Shown: positions 21,881 to 33,183, counted from the first letter of the stretch. The stretch: 64,000 bases of DNA from Atriophallophorus winterbourni (GCA_013407085.1 JACCGJ010004939.1:1-64000), one strand, 5' to 3'. Notes: a model not told the origin generated them from the sequence alone. A program made the numbers and translations.

Positions 21881-22229
21881 GCTTGATCTACAACGAAGTC
21901 GGGAATAGGCTTGTTATTCTGATCAACGGAAGGAGTAAGGAGAAGTATTCAAGACACTACACGGAGGCAAAATGATATACGAGGGTTTCAGCGTTCAGAT
22001 AATCCTGTTCAGTGAATGCTGTCCCATTATTCACTAACCTAGGGATGTATGGCGATTCCGATGTGTGGCGGTGAATGCATGCGAAGAAGCGTTTGACGCA
22101 TTAAATTAGAATATTCGTCAATGTACCGCTGCTCGTAAAACATACGTTTGCTGCGTTTAGTGATGTGCAAATTTTTCTCCTTTGTCTATATCTTTCACAA
22201 TCCGTTGCCCATTTCGGCTAACAAATGTG

Positions 22230-22350
22230 ATCTGTGTGTGATGTGAAAGCACAAGCCTGATCCAGGTAAAGTGCCGCATAGTCAGAGACTGCACACGTGG
22301 GCTGAGATACTGTCAGGTTGCTCAGGCTAGACAGATATGACAAAAGAAAT
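22230..22350 (-). repeat. SINE-like repeat R1, copy B (partial)
   Basis: Shares GAAAGCACAAGCCTGATCC, AGTGCCGCATAGTCAGAGAC and GATACTGTCAGGTTG with the other R1 copies. Only the half next to the simple-repeat end remains. Confidence 0.55.
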
Positions 22351-22539
22351 AGAAATAAAATAGCGACAAATAACAAAAGACATATAGAGACTATAGTCTT
22401 TGACGTTATCGTGAAGTTTCCGAAGCTCATTGTCCAACCAAGGGGGGCCTCGTAGGTCAAAAGAGAGACATCCGATCTACAACGGTCCAGATAATTTCCC
22501 AGTATTCCATCCAATAGTCAGTGTTCAACGTACAGTAAT

Positions 22540-22712
22540 TTCCTGCTGTGAGGCTAACAGCGTGATAAATTAATTGGCCACAAGCAGTGAGCTGTGTGCT
22601 CAAACAGGCTGGAGTCTCACTACCATCTTTTATTCTTTCTCATCTGTCTAGGCCTGGACAACCTGGCAATAACTTAGTCCACTTACATCTATGACTGTGC
22701 GGCACTGTTTGA
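22540..22712 (+). repeat. SINE-like repeat R1, copy C
   Basis: Opposite orientation to copy B: CAGGCTGGAGTCTCACTACC, TCTCATCTGTCTAGGCCTGG and GACTGTGCGGCACTG. It ends next to the gypsy gag fragment that starts at 22716. Confidence 0.55.
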
Positions 22713-22715
22713 TCG

Positions 22716-24420
22716 ATGAATCGGAACAATTTATTCGATTCACGAATGGAACGGTTCCTGCGACCCGATAATTTCGATGCTGACCCAAACGCCTCAGACG
22801 CTTCTAAACGTTGGAAACACTGGTTCAATACATTTTCTAATTTTATCAATGAGCTTAACGAGCTCAAGACAGATAAACTAAAAGTATTATTCAACTACGT
22901 TTCTCCTGATGTTTATGACTTACTTGCGGACTGTAATACATACGCAAAACCATTTCCACCTTGGAAGTTTTATATGTTAAACTCAAAAATGGAATTTTCG
23001 CTCGACATTTACTGGCGACATGCAAGCAAGAAGACGGTCAATCACTCGACTAATTCACTCATAAATTACGAAACCTGTCCAGAGATGGAAATTTCAGAGC
23101 TGTCAGTACGGAGTAGTATAAAGATGCTGCACTCCGTGACGCCATCATCAGCGGCATTTAGTCCCCTGCAATCCGACAGAGATAATTGGAGAATTCCACA
23201 TTCAACTTCCCGGAAGCCATTCGAACTAACTCTCAAACAATGATATGGTATTGTATGATATGAAAGTACAAGCCTGATCCAGGCAAAGTGCCGCACAGTC
23301 AGAGACTGCACGTGGGCTAAGATACTGTCAGGTTGCCCAAGCCTAGACAGATATGAAAATGCAAAAAGAACATGAAATGGTAGTGAGACTCCAGCCTGTT
23401 TCGGCATGCAGCTCACTACCTCTGGTCAATCAATTTAGCACGGTGTTAGCCGCACAGCACAAAGTGCTGCAGGATTGCACATCCGTGCAAACAATAATAT
23501 TCATCTTAATCAGACACAAATACATCCAGATACGCCCGTAGAGGTGACTGCCGCCATGCATACGGCAAAATGTTATTTTTGTGAGTAAACTAATCATCGA
23601 AGAACAAAGTGTTCTGCCAGAGATGATGTTTGCAAAGAATGTGGAAAAAGGTGATTTTCAACGAGTTTGTTCGTCATCATCCGACACACGAAATAACCTT
23701 CAACCAACCATTTCAACTGTTTCCGCTTTAATCTTTTCTGCGGCTCCAGTATCCCTATCTAATGCAATCATTATTGTTTACGCTAATAGTATCCGACTTC
23801 AGACTCTCATAGATACTGGCAGCTCTGAGAGCTACATAATTCCACGGTTGTTCATGAGAACTCTTGGGAAATAGTTCCGTGTATAACCAAAATAACTCTT
23901 GCAAAAACCAAACACACGAGTCAAGCCGAAGGCCAGTGTTACCTACCCATTCGCTACAAGAAGTCGGTTTATCCACAATTCACATTTTCAGTCATGCCTA
24001 ATCTGTGTTCAGATCGGCATGACTTTTCGAAAATGCACGAAAAGATCGAGATCCCATTCGGAGACCCGAAACCTTCGGTCTATGTATGTGGACTTATGGC
24101 AGCCAAAGTTAACCCCTATTTCTCTTCAAAAACTCATCTGCTGATTGCAAGCCTATAGCCACTAAATCCAGACGCCACTATTTCGTCGATGAGCGTTTCA
24201 TCAGATCGGAGCTTGATCAATTGTTGAAAGAAGGTATAACTGAGTAATCTTCTCCCTGGCGGGCTCAGGTTTTAGTCACTACAAGCGAACGTCACAAAAA
24301 GCGGTTAGTTAGTTATCATAGACAGATAATTAACAGGTTCTCACACATTGATGCTTACCTTTTGCCAAAGATCGATCAACTTGTTGAAAATATCGCTGTT
24401 TACAATGTTTTCAGTCTTGG
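22716..24420 (+). pseudogene. Ty3/gypsy gag-pol remnant (non-CsRn1 clade)
   Basis: Blocks in order: gag (MERFLRPDNFDADPNASDAS, WKHWFNTFSNF, DKLKVLFNYVSPDVYDL, then ALRDAIISGI and PAIRQR); two zinc knuckles (CYFC...H; CKECGKRGHFQRVC near 23630); aspartic protease core TLIDTGSSESYI (near 23810); RT start (CKPIATKSRR, SELDQLLKEGITE, SPWRAQVLVT, HIDAYLLPKIDQLV). The RT palm, RNase H and integrase are absent. Stops and shifts are present. A SINE-like R1 copy splits gag at 23243-23500. The gag resembles arthropod-type gypsy gags rather than CsRn1. Confidence 0.72.
23243..23500 (-). repeat. SINE-like repeat R1, copy D, inserted in gypsy gag
   Basis: Full-length match to copy A, beginning after a GGTAT-rich stretch. 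Gag coding (ALRDAIISGI block) lies before it and the zinc-knuckle region after it in the same element, so this copy is younger than the gypsy insertion. Confidence 0.62.
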
Positions 24421-24639
24421 TAAAACTGTCTCGGAAAGTTCCGAGTACGTAAAACCAATAAAAAATGTACAACGCCTTTTAAAACTGTGCAAGATTGCAG
24501 TCTTTGTGACAGTAACACTTTCTTTCAAAGAAAATTACAGCATAAAGTCTATTGGAAACATACTCACTCTAAGCATTGGCATCAGCTTGATCTTATTTTT
24601 GTTAGGCACACTAATATAGGAAGCATACTTCTCACCAGA

Positions 24640-25560
24640 TCATATTAAAGCGCAGACTGCAACAGTGACCATTCGCGGGTTTGTGTAAAAATGAAGCTTC
24701 TCCAGTCGAGATTTCACCGCAACAAAGTGCCTGCGAAACCAAGGATAGACGTCACTCGCATGTGCGAACCTAATCTAGCTGTGCGATTTTCAAAAGCCTT
24801 CACAGCCGAGTTCAACAAGACAACCCCACTCGAATCGGCTTCAGAAAACTGGACATAGGAGACTTTGGAAAATTGTTTCGCCTGATTCGCACTACATCTG
24901 TAAGCTGTAGTTTTAGCAGGAACCTTCCAGATTAGTCCGGACAGCTGATATTGATTTGACCTTAATGTTAAAATAGATAGGTGGGATGAACATTTCAGTC
25001 AGCCACTAAACCACACGTCAGCTATTAGTACAGTAACCACTGTCCCAGTACAGAGCTGTGGCTACCCGATCAACTACGATGTCCCATCCCTGCTGCCTTG
25101 CAGGTAGTACTTGGTTGTGCAAAGGCGAGAGAAGCTGACGCGAACAAACGCCGAGTGGTGCTGGGGACGCCGCTTTGTACCAGAATTCCCAAGACTCTTA
25201 ATCGAAGCCGACTCATCCTCTAGTAGGAGATCGTCGCACAAAGGCAAAAGCAATCAGAGTACGAGATCTCAAGTGTTTTGCAACGAATGAAGACAGGTAA
25301 ATCGCCAGGTGAGGAAAAAAATTCTTCGTTCAATATATTAAATCCTGTGCTAACGCATTATTATCTCCACTTCATAAACTGTTTTGTTCTATCTGGGATA
25401 CGGAAGTTTCCCCATCAGACTGGAGGATGCCTATCATCTTACCCTTGCCCAAAAGTGGAGGTAAATCTGTGTGCTTGAACTACCGCGGAATAAGTCTCAT
25501 CGATGCCTATTTACTTTACTTTTGTGCAACATCTCCTCCTGGAGGATGAGTCGGCTTCGT
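24640..25560 (+). pseudogene. RTE-type LINE remnant (linker and RT start)
   Basis: Plus-strand blocks across frames: LQSRFHRNKVPAKPRIDV, DRWDEHFSQPLN, LQRMKTGKSPGE, EVSPSDWRMPIILPLPKSGG, and LNYRGISLIDA. These are the endonuclease-RT linker and RT motifs 0-1 of RTE elements (RW.EHF..LLN; K.GKSPG.D.I; NYRGIS). Stops are frequent. The palm and C-terminal region are not here. Confidence 0.65.
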
Positions 25561-25639
25561 TGATGTCACAAATTGCAGCCACTCCCGCTCGGCCCTACTC
25601 TGCAAAATGTTTCTGACCCTTCCCCTCTCCCATCCACTC

Positions 25640-25890
25640 CTATTGCACGGGTGTGCAATCGTACAGTACTTATGTGCTGTGCGGCTAACACCGTGCTAAA
25701 TTGATTGGTCATCGGTGGTGAGCTGCATGCTGAAACAGGCTGGAGTCTCACTACTATTTCTGTTTCCTTTCTCATATCTATCTAGGCCTGGGCAACCTGA
25801 CAGTATCTTAGCCCACGTGCAGTCTCTGACTGTACGGCACTTTGCCTGGACCAGGCTTGTGCTTTCATACATACATACATCCACTCCTAA
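25640..25890 (+). repeat. SINE-like repeat R1, copy E
   Basis: Contains GGCTGGAGTCTCACTAC, CTAGGCCTGGGCAACCTGAC and GGACCAGGCTTGTGC, then (CATA)n at about 25867-25880. The (CATA)n run looks like a SINE 3' tail and fixes the orientation of the family. Confidence 0.62.
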
Positions 25891-25904
25891 CAACTCTCCG
25901 TCTG

Positions 25905-26140
25905 TCAATCCCAGCTTAGAAAAGGCCGCGTTGAACATGTTGGAACATTTTCTGTTCTGAAACTAATGACCTCTGCTCACATCTTAGCCACGAATGTCAA
26001 AATTCTCAGACAAATAGGCAAGCAAGCTGTATTGGCTCTTATCTTGGATAATCTATCTATTGATGTTTGCTGTTTATCGGAAACGCGCTTATACGAATTG
26101 TATATAATTACTGAACTTACCGCCCCAAGCCTTTAAACTC
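25905..26140 (+). pseudogene. RTE endonuclease N-terminal fragment
   Basis: Near 25930-26110 a frame reads VGTFSVL, then LRQIGKQAVLALILDNLSIDVCCLSETRL, the first helix and metal-binding Glu (SETR) of RTE-type endonucleases. Only the N-terminus remains. It may belong to the same family as 24640-25560 but lies in reverse order, so it is a separate insertion or a rearranged piece. Confidence 0.55.
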
Positions 26141-26222
26141 TTCTTCTTCTTGATAGACGATAGGGGTCAAGCAATTTTAAGCCGCATCTCTTTATATCAG
26201 CAACATATTCCAGGAGAACCTC

Positions 26223-26730
26223 AGTTCAGTATCAGTATCAGTATCACAGGGCGATATTCGACCAAGTCGAAACGAGTGCCCAGATTCTTTCGGAGGTGTG
26301 CTTGAAAACACCCACCACTACCAGGATTGATTCGTAAGTAACACAGGCGTGTGTAACTGTGAATGGAAGATGGGAGATGTCTCATCACCGAAAGGTGAGA
26401 GAGTTATGCATGTTGCATGTCCAATCGAATGAAAAGACGATGGACAGCAGTTTATTTACACAAATGCAAAAAATGAAAAAAGAAACTCTTTTTTGTGTTT
26501 TTAAAAAATTTTTCGAATATTTTTGTGTTTTTTTTTATCATAAAAATGAGGGATTTAGTCTTAAGGGTAATGCTCCGGGAAGAGCTCCTGCCACCGTTCG
26601 TCCAGCCCATGTTTGAACGCAATTACTGAAGTTGCCAAGATTAGTTCTGCGGGAAGTGAGTTCCACGCGTTCACTATACGGATGCTAAAGAAGAAATCCT
26701 GTCCAGTGTGCACTGCTACGGTGATTTTGT
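26223..26730 (-). repeat. CR1 LINE 3' end, family 2, (ACTGAT)n tail
   Basis: From about 26223 upward this matches 29627-30110 nearly base for base (CACAGGGCGATA, GTCGAAACGAGTGC, TTCTTTCGGAGGTGTGCTTG, CCAGCCCATGTTTGAACGC). Read on the minus strand it ends in CTGATACTGATACTGATACTGA. Near 26650-26700 the last C-terminal codons of ORF2 can be seen. A 5'-truncated copy. Confidence 0.65.
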
Positions 26731-27048
26731 AGCTGCCATTTCAGGACAGGTGGGTGCTGCTATTGCGCTAAGTTCACGTGCCTAATCCTGTCTAATCCAT
26801 TGGATTCCTTGCAATAGCAGGATGTGCGCAGTTAGACTAGTCACTAATATTAGGCCAAACACAAAATCTTCTAATGAGAGATGCTTGTTTACTGTAGCAA
26901 CTAAGCGTTTTCCAACTTTCCGAAGTTCTGAAGAAACATCTACAATTAATTGATTAAACAGTTGCGCCCGTCAGTTTGATCGACCAGGTAAATCGAGCTA
27001 GCCTAAGCAGAGGAAGCAAAAGGAAATTAGATTGCCGCGCATCGAGAA
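26731..27048. other. Unassigned spacer between two LINE copies
   Basis: No frame or motif recognised. Confidence 0.35.
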
Positions 27049-28593
27049 GGTCAGTTCAGTTCAGTTCAGTTCAGTTCAGTTCAGTTCAGTTGCATAGGAC
27101 AGTAAGTGGCGAACGAGCCAATCGAGCGTCTAGAATTTGTTTCGGTGGAAAGCTGCACAGAAGCAACCACCACTGCCAAAGCGTTTATTCTTATTGTGGT
27201 TTGGATATCCTCGACGATCGCGATGCCAAGGGATTATCCGGGTTGTATTTAGGAAGCACCACGTAATGAATGATGCTGGAAAGATAAGAATACATTTCTC
27301 CTCACCAGTACGGTGAGAGGTCAGCCAAAGAAGAGTTGTGTATTAAACAAACAGAACTTTAGCATTTACTTACTTACCAAACAACGATAAAAATGGTGAA
27401 CAACCTAATTTTGCATAAAAATTAGGGGGAGAATTCAGGAAAAAGCTTACCCCAGTTGCGGTCCAAACCCTGCTTAAAACTTACGACAGAACTGCAGGAT
27501 ATAAGTTCTTCTGGAAGCCGGTTCCAGAAATTTACCACCCTGAGGCTGAAAAAGTTTTTCCTGGAGTCTAGTCTACATCGCTCCTTAGCAAGTTTGAGTG
27601 AATGGCCCGGGTGCCCAGCTCAGGACTTAAGGCAAAGAAGTCGGTCATGCTAACGCCACTTAACCTCTTCAAGATCTTAAAGGTTTCAATTAAGTCACCT
27701 CTCAAACGACGGCGCGTAAGTGAAAAAAGATCTAGGGACTTTAGGCGTGCAGCGTAAGGTTTCCCTCGCTGACCCTCAATCATGCGAGTTGCGAGACGCT
27801 GTACGCTTTCCAGTTGAACGATATCCTTCTTGTAATAAGGGCACCACGCCTGGACACAATATTCTAAATGCGGCCTAACTAATGCCTTGTAAAGGGGCAG
27901 GAATACCTCGGGTCTCCTGCTGGATAATACGGATCTCAGCCGAAAGAGCACTTTGCGAGCACGTTGAGCTGCAGCGGCGCATTGGTCCTCCCATTTGAAG
28001 TCCGTCCTAACTAGTACTCCTAAATCCTTAACACGCTGTGTGGCGCTTACAGTGAGAGAATTGCCCGACACCTGAACTGAAATCGTATCAACCAGTGCTG
28101 ACAAGAGTTGGCTCTTATTAAGGTTAAGTGGGAGGTCCCACTGGTGTGACCAGTTTATGACCCGTTCAAGGTCGTGCATCAAGGTATCTTCGTCCGTTGA
28201 TCCGATGAATTTCACATTATCCGCAAAAATGAAGCATGGGCACTTCAATGTAGAGGACAAGTCTTCGATTAAAATCTGGAATAGAAGAGGACCAAGTACC
28301 GAACCTTGTGGTACACCACTGGTCACGTCGGTTTCATTCGACAGCGTAGATCCTACCCTAAGTCGAAATGTCCTACCTGTTAGGAAGGCCTTTATCCAAG
28401 CAAGTAGACTACCCCGAATGCCTTTTGCTGCTAGCTTAATCTCTAGAAGGCGATTGTTTAAGGAATCAAATGTCTTGCTAAAGTCTAGGTAGAGGGCTTC
28501 GACAGGCTTCCCTTCATCCATCCTTTTAGTGGCAGTATTGAGAAAACTAATAAGGTTTGTCAGGCAGGATCTACCCTTAAGAAATCCATGCAA
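27049..28593 (-). pseudogene. CR1 LINE family 1, 5'-truncated, (AACTG)n tail
   Basis: The minus-strand frame 28593-27568 (341 codons) holds HGFLKGRSCLTNLI, LDFSKTFDSLNNRLL, SGVPQGSVLGPLLFQI, a palm box FADNVKFIGS (second Asp replaced by Asn), LPLNLNKSQ, RVKDLGVL, PLYKALVRPHLEYCVQAW, and the LDLFSLTRRRLRGDLIETFKILK block. It is the RT C-terminal half plus thumb. A 3' region follows to a tail of about eight AACTG units (27050-27091). The frame is long and almost uninterrupted, but FADN in place of FADD should inactivate the RT, and the endonuclease is missing. Confidence 0.82.
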
Positions 28594-29622
28594 CTAAACT
28601 ACCCCGTATGCCATTTGCTGCCAGCTTAGTTTCTAAAAATTTGCGGTTGACGGAATCGAAAGCCTTGCTAAAATCCAGTTAGAGCGCTTCGACCGACTTC
28701 CCTTCATCCAACCTTTTCGTAGCAATATTAAGGAAACTCAAGAGGTTTGTCAGACAAGGCCTCCCTTTCAGGAATCCATGTTGAGCTACACTAAGTAGAG
28801 AATGCTGGCAGAAATGATGGGAGATTTTGTCGCATATAAGTATTTCCAATACTTTCGAGACGATGCTGGTCAGGCTGACTGGTCTATAGTTACCAAGAAT
28901 CGACCTGCAACCAGCTTTGTGTATTGGTACTACTATGGCTTCTTGCCATTCACGAGGAACCATTCCCGAGTGCAAACATGAATTGAAGAGCTAACATAGT
29001 GGTTCTGCAAGCACTGGGGCGAGATTTCTCAGCATAATTGAGTGGATGCCATCCGATCCCTCAGCCTTGTTAGCGCGAACATAAATAAGAGTTATATACA
29101 CCTCCGCCTCATTAAAAGACAAATCATCCAGTGCAGGGACACCAGATGGAAAGTCAAGCAACTCAGTCGTTGTGTGTAAAGAATTATCCCTTCGCTGAAC
29201 GCTACCGAAAAACTTTGAGAAGGCTGTCGCCTTAGCTAGGTCACTATTTGCTACTTGTCCGTCCTCCAGTTTTGAGTCTCCGATGTTTACCCTAGTTTTT
29301 CCTTTAGATTGCGCGTAACTGTAAAACCTTTTCGGGTTGGATTTAGCGTCCCTGGCTAAGGATAACTTAAACTTTTGTTTGAGCACATGCTGCATTTTGA
29401 CACACGCGTTTCAGGCGGTTCTGTAACGGACCCACGAATCAGAGGTGAGCGATAGCCTATATTACGGCCATAAGCGATCACGTTTACGAAGAGAACGAAC
29501 AACGCTGAGAGACCACCAGGGTGGTCGCTGGTGCTTATTCACGCATTGTAGTGGAGCATGCATGACTTGTAGCCCGTTAAGAAATATGCAAATTCTGTCC
29601 TAGTTATCAGTTACACTAGAAT
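28594..29622 (-). pseudogene. CR1 LINE fragment, linker and RT N-terminal half
   Basis: Minus-strand frames 29395-28991 and 28975-28679: KRFYSYAQSKGKTR, AEGSDGIHSIMLRNLAPVLAEPL, MVPREWQEAIVVPIHKAG, SILGNYRPVSLTSIVSKVLE, HGFLKGRPCLTNLL. Weak linker coding extends to about 29620. Its end (28594-28785) overlaps in content with the start of the neighbouring copy (28401-28590), so these are two different copies. It abuts the tail of the next CR1 at 29627. Confidence 0.7.
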
Positions 29623-29626
29623 CACT

Positions 29627-30148
29627 CAGTATCAGTATCACAGGGCGATAGTCTACCAAGTCGAAACGAGTGCATAAATTCTTTCGGAGGTGTGCTTGAA
29701 AAACACCCTCCACTACCAGGATTGATTCATAAGTAACACAGGCGTGTGTAACTTCGAATGGAAGATGCGAGAGGTTTCATTACTGAAAGGTGAGAGAGTT
29801 AATGCATGTTGCATGTCCAATCGAATGAAAAGACGGTGGATAGCAGTTTATTTAAACAAACATGAAAAAATGAATAAAAAATTCTTTTTGTGTTTCAAAA
29901 TGATTTTTCGAATATTTTTGTGGTTTTTGATCACAAGTATGGAGGGATTTCTTCTTAAGGGTAATGCTCCAGGAAGAGCACTGGCCACCGTTCGTCCAGC
30001 CCATGTTTGAACGCAATTACTAAAGTTGCCATGATTAGTTCTGGGGAAAATTAGTTCCATGCGTTCACTATACGGATGCCAAAGAAGTGCGTTCTGGATT
30101 CGAGCCTGTTGTGCTGTTTACTTAGCCTAAGACTGTGCCCTCGTGTAC
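29627..30148 (-). pseudogene. CR1 family 2, C-terminus and 3' UTR (left part)
   Basis: From GTRGHSLRLSKQHNR (near 30150-30105) through RTHFFGIRIVNAWN to a 3' untranslated stretch ending in an (ACTGAT)n-type tail at 29627-29640. It continues across the compact LTR element into 31374-31680. Confidence 0.68.
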
Positions 30149-30153
30149 CAATC

Positions 30154-30418
30154 TGTTGTGTTTTTGGAGCGAGTTCCGGCTGACCCAACACTCACGAAAG
30201 TGGTAGAAGACGACTGACAGAATTCATCGTTTTATTTACAGCTCATTTTGTATTTATATGTACAATTAATCAACTAGATGAACGAAAGTGCAGCCAAGCT
30301 ACTGAAGCCAAGCTGCTATATTGATTCAAATCGGCGAGTTATGTTCACTTGATTGAAAACGATCAATATTTCCAAATCAGTGCGAGTTTTGGCGTGCCTA
30401 GATTGAACGACCTTGGCA
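30154..30418 (-). repeat. 3' LTR of compact element
   Basis: Plus strand starts TGTTGTG and ends TTGGCA. It is about 98 per cent like 31104-31368 by eye. Confidence 0.82.
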
Positions 30419-31100
30419 CCTCCCCCTGCGAAAAAAGGACGTTCACCTTCGGTCTATGTACGCCTTGTTTCTTGGATCGATTTGAAATAGTTGTTCTTCT
30501 TCGTGTTTGGTATCTTCTTTCTTGTGTCTTGTCTGTGCGATGTTGTTCAGCAAGACGGTTGTCGACTCTTTGCCATTGTTCATCAGTGCTGATAGGTTCA
30601 TTATGAGAAGCATGCGGTGCCAACGCATGGGAATCGTTATACTGCTTTCGTGAACCTCGAGTTGCGTTTTTCTGTGAAGCATTCGCCTTAGAGTCACATG
30701 GACCACCTTTACCACAAACCGGTTCCTCTATATAGTCGCTTGATCTTGTGAAACGGCCACGAATAAATTTGCTTTCTTTATAGTTTCGAGAACCGTTTTT
30801 GCGACGAATACCTTGCTGCCTGTGTGGTTGTTCATTACGAGCGTTGATTGTTCTTTGAAGCCTTGCAGCGTTTGAAAAGACTGTGTTGAGAGTTGTATGC
30901 TTTGTAAAATCATTGTCACCTTGATGCGATTCGTTCCGGATATCGTAACCATGTTTGCGTATCAACTGTCGACATGGTCTCGATGAAGAATTTGTCTGGC
31001 ACTCCGTGGCAGGTTTTGTTGAACACAGATCTTTCAGAGGCACGCTAAGTGAATTCAGACGTTCGATCCAGTCCATTCCAAGCCATTTTTCCGTCGTCAA
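30419..31100 (-). CDS. Interior frame of compact LTR element
   Basis: The frame starts directly inside the 5' LTR and runs into the 3' LTR. Its beginning, TTEKWLGMDWIERLNSLSVPL, resembles the segment between protease and RT of gypsy pol ('LLG.DWI..L'). The rest is hydrophilic and rich in Arg, Lys, His, Ser and Gln, with no RT, RNase H or integrase motif. No ATG near the start was identified. It is probably a leftover of pol rather than a functional protein; a gag-like role is possible but unsupported. Confidence 0.4.
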
Positions 31101-31103
31101 GTC

Positions 31104-31368
31104 TGTTGTGTTTTTGGAGCGAGTTCCGGCTGACCCAACACTCCCGAAAGTGTTAGAAGACGACTGACAGAATGCATCGTTTTATTTACAGCTCATTTTG
31201 TATTTATATGTACAATTAATCAACTAGATGAACGAAAGTGCAGCCAAGCTACTGAAGCCAAGCTGCTATATTGATTCAAATCGGCGAGTTATGTTCACTT
31301 GATTAAAAACGATCAATACTTCCAAATCAGTGCGAGTTTTGGCGTGCCTAGATTGAACGACCTTGACA
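31104..31368 (-). repeat. 5' LTR of compact element
   Basis: Plus strand starts TGTTGTG and ends TTGACA. A typical tRNA-complementary TGG site does not follow directly, so priming is unclear. Confidence 0.82.
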
Positions 31369-31373
31369 CAACC

Positions 31374-31680
31374 AAAGGAGAGAACCGAAAGAAGTCATCG
31401 AATTCGAGACAACTTAATCCTTTGACAACCATAAAGGTCTCCATATAATCCCCCCTAAGTTGCCTTTTCCTAATCCAGAAAAGTCCTAGTGCTAATAGAC
31501 GATTTTCATAATTGGCGTATGCTAACCCATCGATCATGCGAGTAGCCAGCTTCTGTACCTTTTCTAGCTGCACGGTATCCTCCTGGTGATACGGCTTCCA
31601 AGCCTGGATACAGTATTTTAAATGTGGTTTTACTATTGCCAGTAGTGACACGTGGATCATACCAACTATTCTATTACTGA
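31374..31680 (-). pseudogene. CR1 family 2, thumb region (right part)
   Basis: IVKPHLKYCIQAWKPYHQEDTVQ, KLATRMIDG, GLFWIRKRQLRGDYMETF and FDDFFRFSPL, running up to the compact LTR element. 5'-truncated at about 31680. Confidence 0.68.
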
Positions 31681-32330
31681 TATAAATCGGGAAAGGAGGA
31701 AAGCCACACAGAGTGAGGTCTTTTCTTGAAAACATCTGCTGAATTAGAACAAACAGTTTCTTTGTTAATACCATTCAAATATTTTACTACACTTTTATTA
31801 AAGAAATACTTACGATCATTAGACCCGTCATGTCGCTTGGCCTGTTTTAATTGGTACCCACACTTGGCGCCAGAGTATACATTTCATTTCGATGAATAGT
31901 ACTAAAACCTGTAATTATTTTAAAGGATTTAATCAGCTCACCACATAGCAGCCTGCTTTTCAGTGAGAAGAGATCTAGTCTCAGCAATCTTCCCTCATAC
32001 GACCTATATGATTGTGCTAAAATAATACGAGTATCTGGGTGCTGAACACGTTCAACCAAGTCAATATTTTTTCAAATAATGGTACCATGCTTGAACGCAA
32101 TAGAAGATATGTGGTCTGGCGACTGCATTGTAGAATGGTATGAAAACATGCAGGATTAAACAGATCGAAGACGGAAAAGCTTGCTACCAGCGCGTTGTGC
32201 ACCAGCTGCCCATTGATCTCATGGACTTCCATGTGTGGATTTATGTCGCTATCGTTGGGCACCATAGAATCTTCCGTTGAAAATTTTAAATTTTGGTCTT
32301 CTGGGGAGTTCATTTCATATTTGTTTTATT
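31681..32330 (-). pseudogene. CR1 LINE C-terminal remnant
   Basis: Minus-strand blocks RLLRLDLFSLKSRLLCGEL, IIT, MYTLAPSVGT and, after frameshifts, an end resembling V..WN.LP..VVC. The upstream part (32313-32100) is badly decayed. Confidence 0.55.
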
Positions 32331-32379
32331 TTGTGTAGTGCAGACTTACTTTTGGTCCACTGCATGTTCAAATCAGTTT

Positions 32380-33183
32380 AGCTGGGCTTGCACAGGAGGA
32401 ATCGTGGCTTAGTCGCCAATCGAGTGTTCAGATTTCTGTCGGTGGTTTGACGAAGAATAGTATTCATTACTTAAAACAATATATTCAAGAATTTGTCTGG
32501 TATGAGAGTAATCTGGATTACAACAAAAAATTCCCATTTCCCAATAGATGAGGAGAGGCATTAGCGCGTTCCAAAGACAACATGAAGATCATACGACTAT
32601 TTAATTATGGATAAAATCAGGGAATAAAAATAGATTCGCAGATTCGAGTGCCTTCCTAATAACCCCTATCGAAGTGAAACATGCAATTTCTTTGGGAAGA
32701 CGATTCCAGTAATTTACTACCCTTCCACTAACTGACCTGTCGCTAGTTCAGTTTTTATGGGTGGTCAGACACTTGTCGCGGGAGCATACATTTCACTGGT
32801 TGAACAGTACTGAAATCTGTCATGATTTTGATGGTTCTTTTCAAGTCCCCACGTAGCCGCATTCTGTTCAGTGAGAAGAGAACTAGACTCAGAAATTTTG
32901 CCTCATACGACGTATATGATTTCCCCTAAGTAATACGATTATCTGGGTGCTGAACAAGTTCAACTTTGTCAATATTCGTTTTCGAATAATGTGACCATGC
33001 TTGAACGGAATACAAGATATGTGGTCTCACGACTGCTTTGTATATTGGTATGTAAACCTCCTGGGACCTGTAGGATAAAACTGATTGAAGGCGAAAAAGC
33101 TCGCTAATAGCACATTGTGCATCAGCTGCACATTGATCAGCAAATTTAAAGTCCGTTAAAACAACGAATAACGATATTGTCAC
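32380..33183 (-). pseudogene. CR1 family 1 remnant with 3' region
   Basis: LTDFKFADQCAADAQCA, LFRLQSVLSYRSQEVYIPIYKAVVRPHI and QAWSHYSKTNIDKVE (33183-32926), then decayed C-terminus and a 3' end that matches the 3' region of the copy at 55509 (CCAATCGAGTGTTCAGA block). The AACTG tail is reduced to about one unit near 32378. Confidence 0.62.

Larger units (their letters stand above)
30149..31373 (-). mobile_element. Compact LTR retroelement (1.2 kb), 5-bp duplication
   Basis: Two 265-bp LTRs (30154-30418, 31104-31368) flank a 685-bp interior. Flanks CAATC (30149-30153) and CAACC (31369-31373) are a 5-bp target duplication with one change. Removing the element rejoins the CR1 frame as SPLV-GTRGH. 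A polypurine tract (GCAGGGGGAGG on the minus strand) abuts the left LTR, fixing minus orientation. The interior has one frame and no RT or integrase, so movement would have needed a helper. Confidence 0.8.

Noticed and set aside
29744..30010. 88-codon plus-strand frame repeated at 26359-26616
   Set aside because: Similarity is due to two copies of the same CR1 3' UTR on the opposite strand, not a protein family.
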